64,000 nucleotides of DNA, from NCBI GenBank assembly GCA_028564705.1, contig JAPXFQ010002850.1, positions 372,001 through 436,000 of the forward strand, in the 5' to 3' direction. The stretch is from Apricaphanius iberus. Lineage: Eukaryota > Chordata > Actinopteri > Cyprinodontiformes > Aphaniidae. Each line of letters opens with the position of its first letter. Positions within the stretch are counted from its first letter, which is position 1. Shown piece by piece: positions 59,850-64,000 of the stretch. Below the pieces are notes generated by a model that was not told the origin of the DNA, did not search any database, and saw only the letters and a list, made by a program, of their open reading frames with translations. Both the position numbers and the translations under genes were made by a program.

Positions 59850-60222
59850 ACTGGTATTGGGGTCAATACCATTCTTATGTATTTGGTAAGTAAATCCATA
59901 CCATGAACCAATACTTAAAATTTGTAAACTCTGCAATAATTTCACAGAAAATGTTTACTTTTCACTTGGAATGTAAGTTTTGTGGTCATTTTCAATATTT
60001 TTTTAAATATATAATTCACTATAATTTGTAATAACAAGCGAGGAAGACAATACAACCTACCTTTCAATTAATTGCATTTTTTGTGTCTGTGTGTGTGGCA
60101 GAAGTATCGGCATTGGTATATGGTATCGACAAGAGCTCAGTTCCAAGTTTCGGTCTCGCATCAGTTTGATCAGTTATTCTGGCCACATAAATGATCAGTT
60201 TGATCAGTTTGCATCCCTAACA
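59850..60222. mobile_element. hAT-type MITE, family 1 copy d
   Basis: Interior blocks GAACCAATACTTAAAATTTG, CTGCAATAATTTCACAGAAA and ATTGCATTTTTTGTGT match copy b at 18.5 kb. The right end carries AAGTTTCGGTCTCGCATCAG and GCATCCCTAA, the family terminus, interrupted by a short repeated GATCAGTTTGATCAGTT duplication. The left end is eroded. Confidence 0.72.
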
Positions 60223-61489
60223 ATAACTTAACATTCTTAATGCAGCAAACAATAAAAGGCTAAATTAACTAAAAAGGGAAATTTGAATAATTTGCATAAT
60301 GTTCAGTATTTAATTGGAAACTCTGAATTAGACTGAAAAATCTCATAAATATATGACTGCCTAGAAGTCTGAACTAACTGGCTAAATACCATCTATCAAA
60401 ACTGAATCTTTGGTAAATAACTAATGACAGAGCAGATGCCTTCCTACCAAGCAGAACTAAAACAAACTTGCATAGAATTAACTTATGGCTACAAACATAA
60501 AATAAAAAAAGTCAGAGGGACATAAGGTTCTGTCGGAACCACAATACCAAGCAGTCACTCTGGGTTTATCTGACAATGAGCCGCTCAGCAAAATCCATGC
60601 ATCTGCAGAGCTTTATTATCACTGGTGCTACAGAGTTTGCTGTTTTTAAGCACAGACAAAGAAGTTGTAGCATCAACAGAAAATGTCTTTTACAATCTCT
60701 GAAAACCTAGTCTTGAAGAAGATCTCTGTTAAGTGCTCATTATGGGGCCCATAAGGTATTTGCCTAACTTTAACTAATAGTCAGTCTGCCTGTGCCTCCA
60801 CACTTTTTTTCTGCCATCACAGCAGTTTAGTTTTCCGAGCTGTCTTTAAATGCAACTTAAGTGTACACACTGTCGGCATCAGTGGATCACCGACAGGTAC
60901 TGCTGAGCAGAACAAAGCACATTAGCTTGTTCATCCAAAGGCAAAAAAAAACCTGCACTGTTTTTTTTTCCAAACAAGATGCAAGTTGAGTAATACTGTT
61001 GCATTTAGGCATGTAGACATGGTCAAGATGATCTGCTGAGGTTCAAAACGAGCATCAGAATGAGCTGCACTTCTAGTAAAAAGCTTTACAACTTAATCAA
61101 AACTTACTTTCTGTCGTCCATTGCTCCTTGAGAAAGAAACGCGTTCACAGCCTAGAAAAAAACTGAAACGACGCTGTGATAGTAGGCAGAGATGCCATGA
61201 AAGTTTAGCACCCCTTGCTGTCCTGGTTGAGCAACGCTGAAAAATCAATGCAGAGGAGAGGAAAAATGGACTACTATAAACGAAAAACGTCTCCGTCAAT
61301 ACGTCTGCATAAGAGTGCAAATTTGCAGTTGGAGAAGCATAAACTAGGTTTAACTCAGAAAATTTGTATATAATAATACATACGACTTCATTTCCAGTGT
61401 TAACTAGGTATTTATGATGATTTCAATGATACAATTTCTCCACTTTTTCATGAAAAAAAAGGAATTGGCAGGTCTTTATAATATTATAA

Positions 61490-61915
61490 GTAAGGCTGCA
61501 ACAGTTCGTCGAGTTACTTGATTCCAAAAATTGTTCGAGGCAAAAAGGCTGCCTCGAAGCCTCATTAAATTCTTATGACGCGCACTATACGCGCAGAGGC
61601 GCGTAGAGATCTGGTTGTTCCACACGGACTGTTGTTTTGACGAACCTGTGCGAAGCGCAACAGTAGCTTGTGATATATTTATAATTTAGTTGCCGCGATG
61701 GCGGAGAGTAAAGATGCCCACAAACGGCAGAAAATGTGTAAAGTTTGGGATCGTTACATTCTTAAAAAAGATGAGAACAAAGTGCAGTGTATTTACTGCA
61801 AAGTAGACCTGGTGTACCACCGCAGTACGAGCTCAATAATCCAGCATCAGAAAATATCATCATGAAGTTCCCCAAAGCGTCGCTGAAACAAGGTAACATA
61901 AACATAAAGCCTGTA
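61490..61915 (+). mobile_element. hAT transposon 5' part with BED-finger exon
   Basis: The segment starts TAAGGCTGCAACAGTTCGTC, a hAT-type terminus, and has a CpG-rich leader. The coding start at 61698 is followed by a BED zinc finger. A potential donor ACAAG|GTAACA lies at about 61891. No transposase catalytic region follows before the end of the window's recognisable hAT sequence, so only the 5' part remains. Confidence 0.8.
61698..61865 (+). pseudogene. BED-type zinc finger exon of hAT transposase, frameshifted
   Basis: The 55-codon frame begins MAESKDAHKRQKM. It has the BED aromatic position W17...Y20, the zinc ligands C31 and C34 (CIYC), and then HRSTSSIIQHQK with H50. The final expected His region is lost in this frame because a one-base shift occurs just after QHQK (about 61851); the neighbouring frame continues with YHHEVPQSVAE up to a donor-like site. 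BED fingers bind DNA in hAT transposases and in domesticated ZBED proteins. The break and the lack of a catalytic part argue for a dead transposon. Confidence 0.78.
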
Positions 61916-62009
61916 AATATTGATGTTCACTAATTTTAATACTGTATTTGTAGCGATGTCATGATGCCGTTTGACTAGATATGATGTTTCACGTTCGATA
62001 TTCACGTTC

Positions 62010-62222
62010 AATTGCAAGAGAGCCTTGTCCACAAAACAGAGATATTGTTCTACGGTTTGGCCCGTCATCCACACGCAAACGCAGATTGTGGGCACAAAAA
62101 ACGAATCTTTTAAAAAACTCTGGCCAAAGTGGAGAACTGCATTTTCTCTGTTTTCAGTGTCTGCGTGTGGATGGATGGGAACAGTAACGTCACTATCTGT
62201 GACAAAAAAAATGTAACACCAT
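62010..62222. mobile_element. MITE inserted beside the hAT fragment
   Basis: CATCCACACGCA at 62066-62077 and TGCGTGTGGATG at 62162-62173 form a perfect 12-bp inverted pair, and looser pairing extends outward (AACAGAGATA with TATCTGTGA-like ends). Overlapping open frames of 68-142 codons on both strands are a by-product of the palindromic structure. Confidence 0.65.
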
Positions 62223-62694
62223 AAGATTAAATGTTGCGCTGCGACCAAAGTAAGAAAAAAAAAATACTTTCTCACTTTCTTCTGACACAGAGACTCCTGA
62301 GAGTTTTAGAATGATTAATGAGAGACCATTAGCAGGGGCGTATCCAGGAGGTGGATAAAGAGGTGCTAAAAGGGCCCAGGGTGGGTTTGGGACTGTAGCA
62401 CCAATCTGAGCTGGTCACATTTTAGACTTTTCAACTGTTAAAAGGACATTTAAAGTTATTTGTTTAGCTAACGGTTATGTCATAAGGTCTTCTCAAATTC
62501 TGCTTGCTATTCAAACAATTTAAGTGATTGGCTAAAAATAAAAATCGCTAAAACATTTCAACTTTTCAACAAATAAAAAAAAAGATGGACCGTTTAGTTT
62601 ATTAACTTAGATTATTGCGGTTGACTGTTATTTTGTCAAATAGATAAATAAATACTGTATTGTATTCTTGCCCTGGTACACAACTTGTTTAATA

Positions 62695-62860
62695 AAAAGA
62701 CTAAAACTAAAATTGAAACTAATAAAAACTAAACTGAAACTAAGCATTTAAAAAAAACTAAAATTAAACTAAACTACCTAACAAATGGTTAAAACTAATT
62801 AAAACTAAAATATAATTGAAAATCCTATGTAATAGTAAATAAAAACTATTAAAACCCTGG
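62695..62860. repeat. (AAACTAAA)-type low-complexity tract
   Basis: About 165 bp made almost entirely of AAAACTAAA and AAACTAAT-like units on the plus strand, ending AAAACCCTGG. It is degenerate, not a clean microsatellite. Confidence 0.75.
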
Positions 62861-64000
62861 ACACAACAACATCTATTAGATCTGAGGAACTCAAACATCT
62901 TTTCACCACTTTTACTCAGGCTACAAATAACTCAACTAATTTAATATAATATATATTTTATATAGTTCTTCATCAACTTTTTTTTTCTTTTAAAGCCCTC
63001 TAAATTATCTTGTGTACAATTGGTGCTATTGCAAATAAACCTTTAACTAAAAAAAAAAAGCGATGAGTTTGTCAGTTTTTTGTTATATTAATGGAGATTT
63101 TTATTTGAGTTATCCATGCCATATCCATCTGACTTAGACGCTCACAACAAATTCTGAAGAACTTCCAAATTTTAGATATGAATATAATTCATCTGCCAAA
63201 TATTCTATTAATAATTCTGTTCAGATCCGCTCGTATTTCTGTAATGTTCCTCACTCTTCTGCTCTGGCCCTTAAATTGAAAAACACAAACACACACAGAC
63301 ACAAGCTGGGGCCTGGGTCGACTCCATCACAGATTTATTTTTTATTATCCATTATTATTTTACTATGTATGTCTATCGAGAATTAAAGTTTAAACATCCC
63401 CTCAGTTCAGATCCCCTTGCTGAGTGATAGCGGAGGAACAGACCTGTTCAATTCTTGGTGTTGAGATCTGGAACACCCTTCTGTTCTGAAAACCAGTATG
63501 ATCTTTTGATTTATGCGGTCTTTTTCTAAAAGTGGCACAAAAAACAAAAAAACACATCAAATAGCAGAAAAACAACAAGCAGGAACATCAAAAACAACGT
63601 ACTCTGCATCCTGATACAGTTTCTCCATTTACAACAATCACCAATATTTGGACAAATTATTTCTATACGATCACAAAGACGGGGGACTTGTGTTTAGGTA
63701 CTATAAGGAATTCACTCATTGATCTTTCCTTTCATAACAACAGATGACAAACCAGAGCATTGTCACCACCTATGACGCTGAAGTGAGAAATTGTAAATCC
63801 TTGAGTTAAATTCTTTGTCCTGGCTGACCCAAAAATAGCCCAACCACAAACGCATCTGCAAGGACCCGAAGGCTTTGCACACACTTTCACGGAAACCATG
63901 TTGGATGTCTTGAGCTGAACCAAAACAACCCATCCTGACTATTCTATTCTGAGAACGAAAGTCTGCACTTTAAACAATTAGGGATTATGGTTTTGCTATA

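Larger units (their letters stand above)
42796..64000. other. Upstream intron or 5' flank, repeat-rich, no recognised exon
   Basis: For 21 kb above the first recognised exon I find no convincing coding exon on either strand. The missing start exon of the KIAA1549L-like gene must supply a phase-1 donor and a signal peptide, and no such exon stands out. The interval is dominated by transposon remnants listed separately. Stretches without listed features (44.5-47.0, 51.1-52.1, 53.0-54.5, 55.4-57.5, 58.2-59.6, 60.2-61.1 and 62.9-64.0 kb) hold AT-rich sequence in which I see nothing specific. Confidence 0.55.

Noticed and set aside
61847..62275. 142-codon minus-strand frame
   Set aside because: It spans a MITE with inverted repeats and part of the hAT fragment antisense; no resemblance to a known protein.
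1..64000. CRISPR array, operon, phage or endogenous retrovirus
   Set aside because: No regularly spaced repeats, no bacterial-type gene packing and no gag, pol or env-like frames or long terminal repeats were seen.

Overview
This is a window of AT-rich vertebrate, almost certainly teleost fish, nuclear DNA. The evidence is small exons with GT/AG splice sites separated by kilobase-scale introns, and repeats typical of fish: several Tc1-like transposon remnants, many short non-autonomous hAT-type elements with 8-bp target duplications, a hAT fragment with a BED zinc finger, LINE 3' ends, and a tRNA-headed SINE ending in GGAT repeats. I see no bacterial, phage or viral gene. The exact species cannot be told from the sequence.

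Only one protein-coding gene is supported. It lies on the minus strand and runs through 2921-42795. I read 11 consecutive internal coding exons (about 2,896 nt, about 965 residues) whose splice phases all fit together. They encode a type I membrane protein of the KIAA1549/UPF0606 family. The region around the membrane and the start of the cytoplasmic tail match my memory of KIAA1549L better than KIAA1549. In transcript order (high to low coordinates) the exons give: an acidic then Ser/Lys-rich segment; a Thr-rich mucin-like segment; three related extracellular modules that look SEA-like; one transmembrane helix with a basic stop-transfer; and the first part of the cytoplasmic tail. The 5' exon(s) with the start codon and signal peptide were not found and should lie above 42.8 kb, inside or beyond the window. 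The 3' exons lie to the left of position 1.

Layout: 1-2,920 is intron with a SINE fragment and a hAT MITE. 2,921-3,114 is the cytoplasmic-tail exon. 3.1-14.4 kb is a large intron with a full SINE and a 1.17-kb hAT-like element. 14.4-20.4 kb holds the transmembrane exon and the third module, with a decayed Tc1 between. 20.4-30.4 kb holds modules two and one, with LINE, Tc1 and MITE debris. 30.4-42.8 kb holds the first module, mucin and N-terminal exons. 42.8-64 kb has no recognised exon. It is a repeat-dense upstream intron or 5' flank with two Tc1 copies, a LINE tail, a 249-bp tandem repeat, several MITEs and a hAT 5' part.

The most interesting observations are the repeated 1-0-1 intron-phase pattern across the three extracellular modules, a NAGNAG acceptor whose pyrimidine tract imitates a signal peptide, a chimeric open frame made from a Tc1 transposase piece fused to a LINE reverse-transcriptase tail, and a long palindrome at 50.4 kb.
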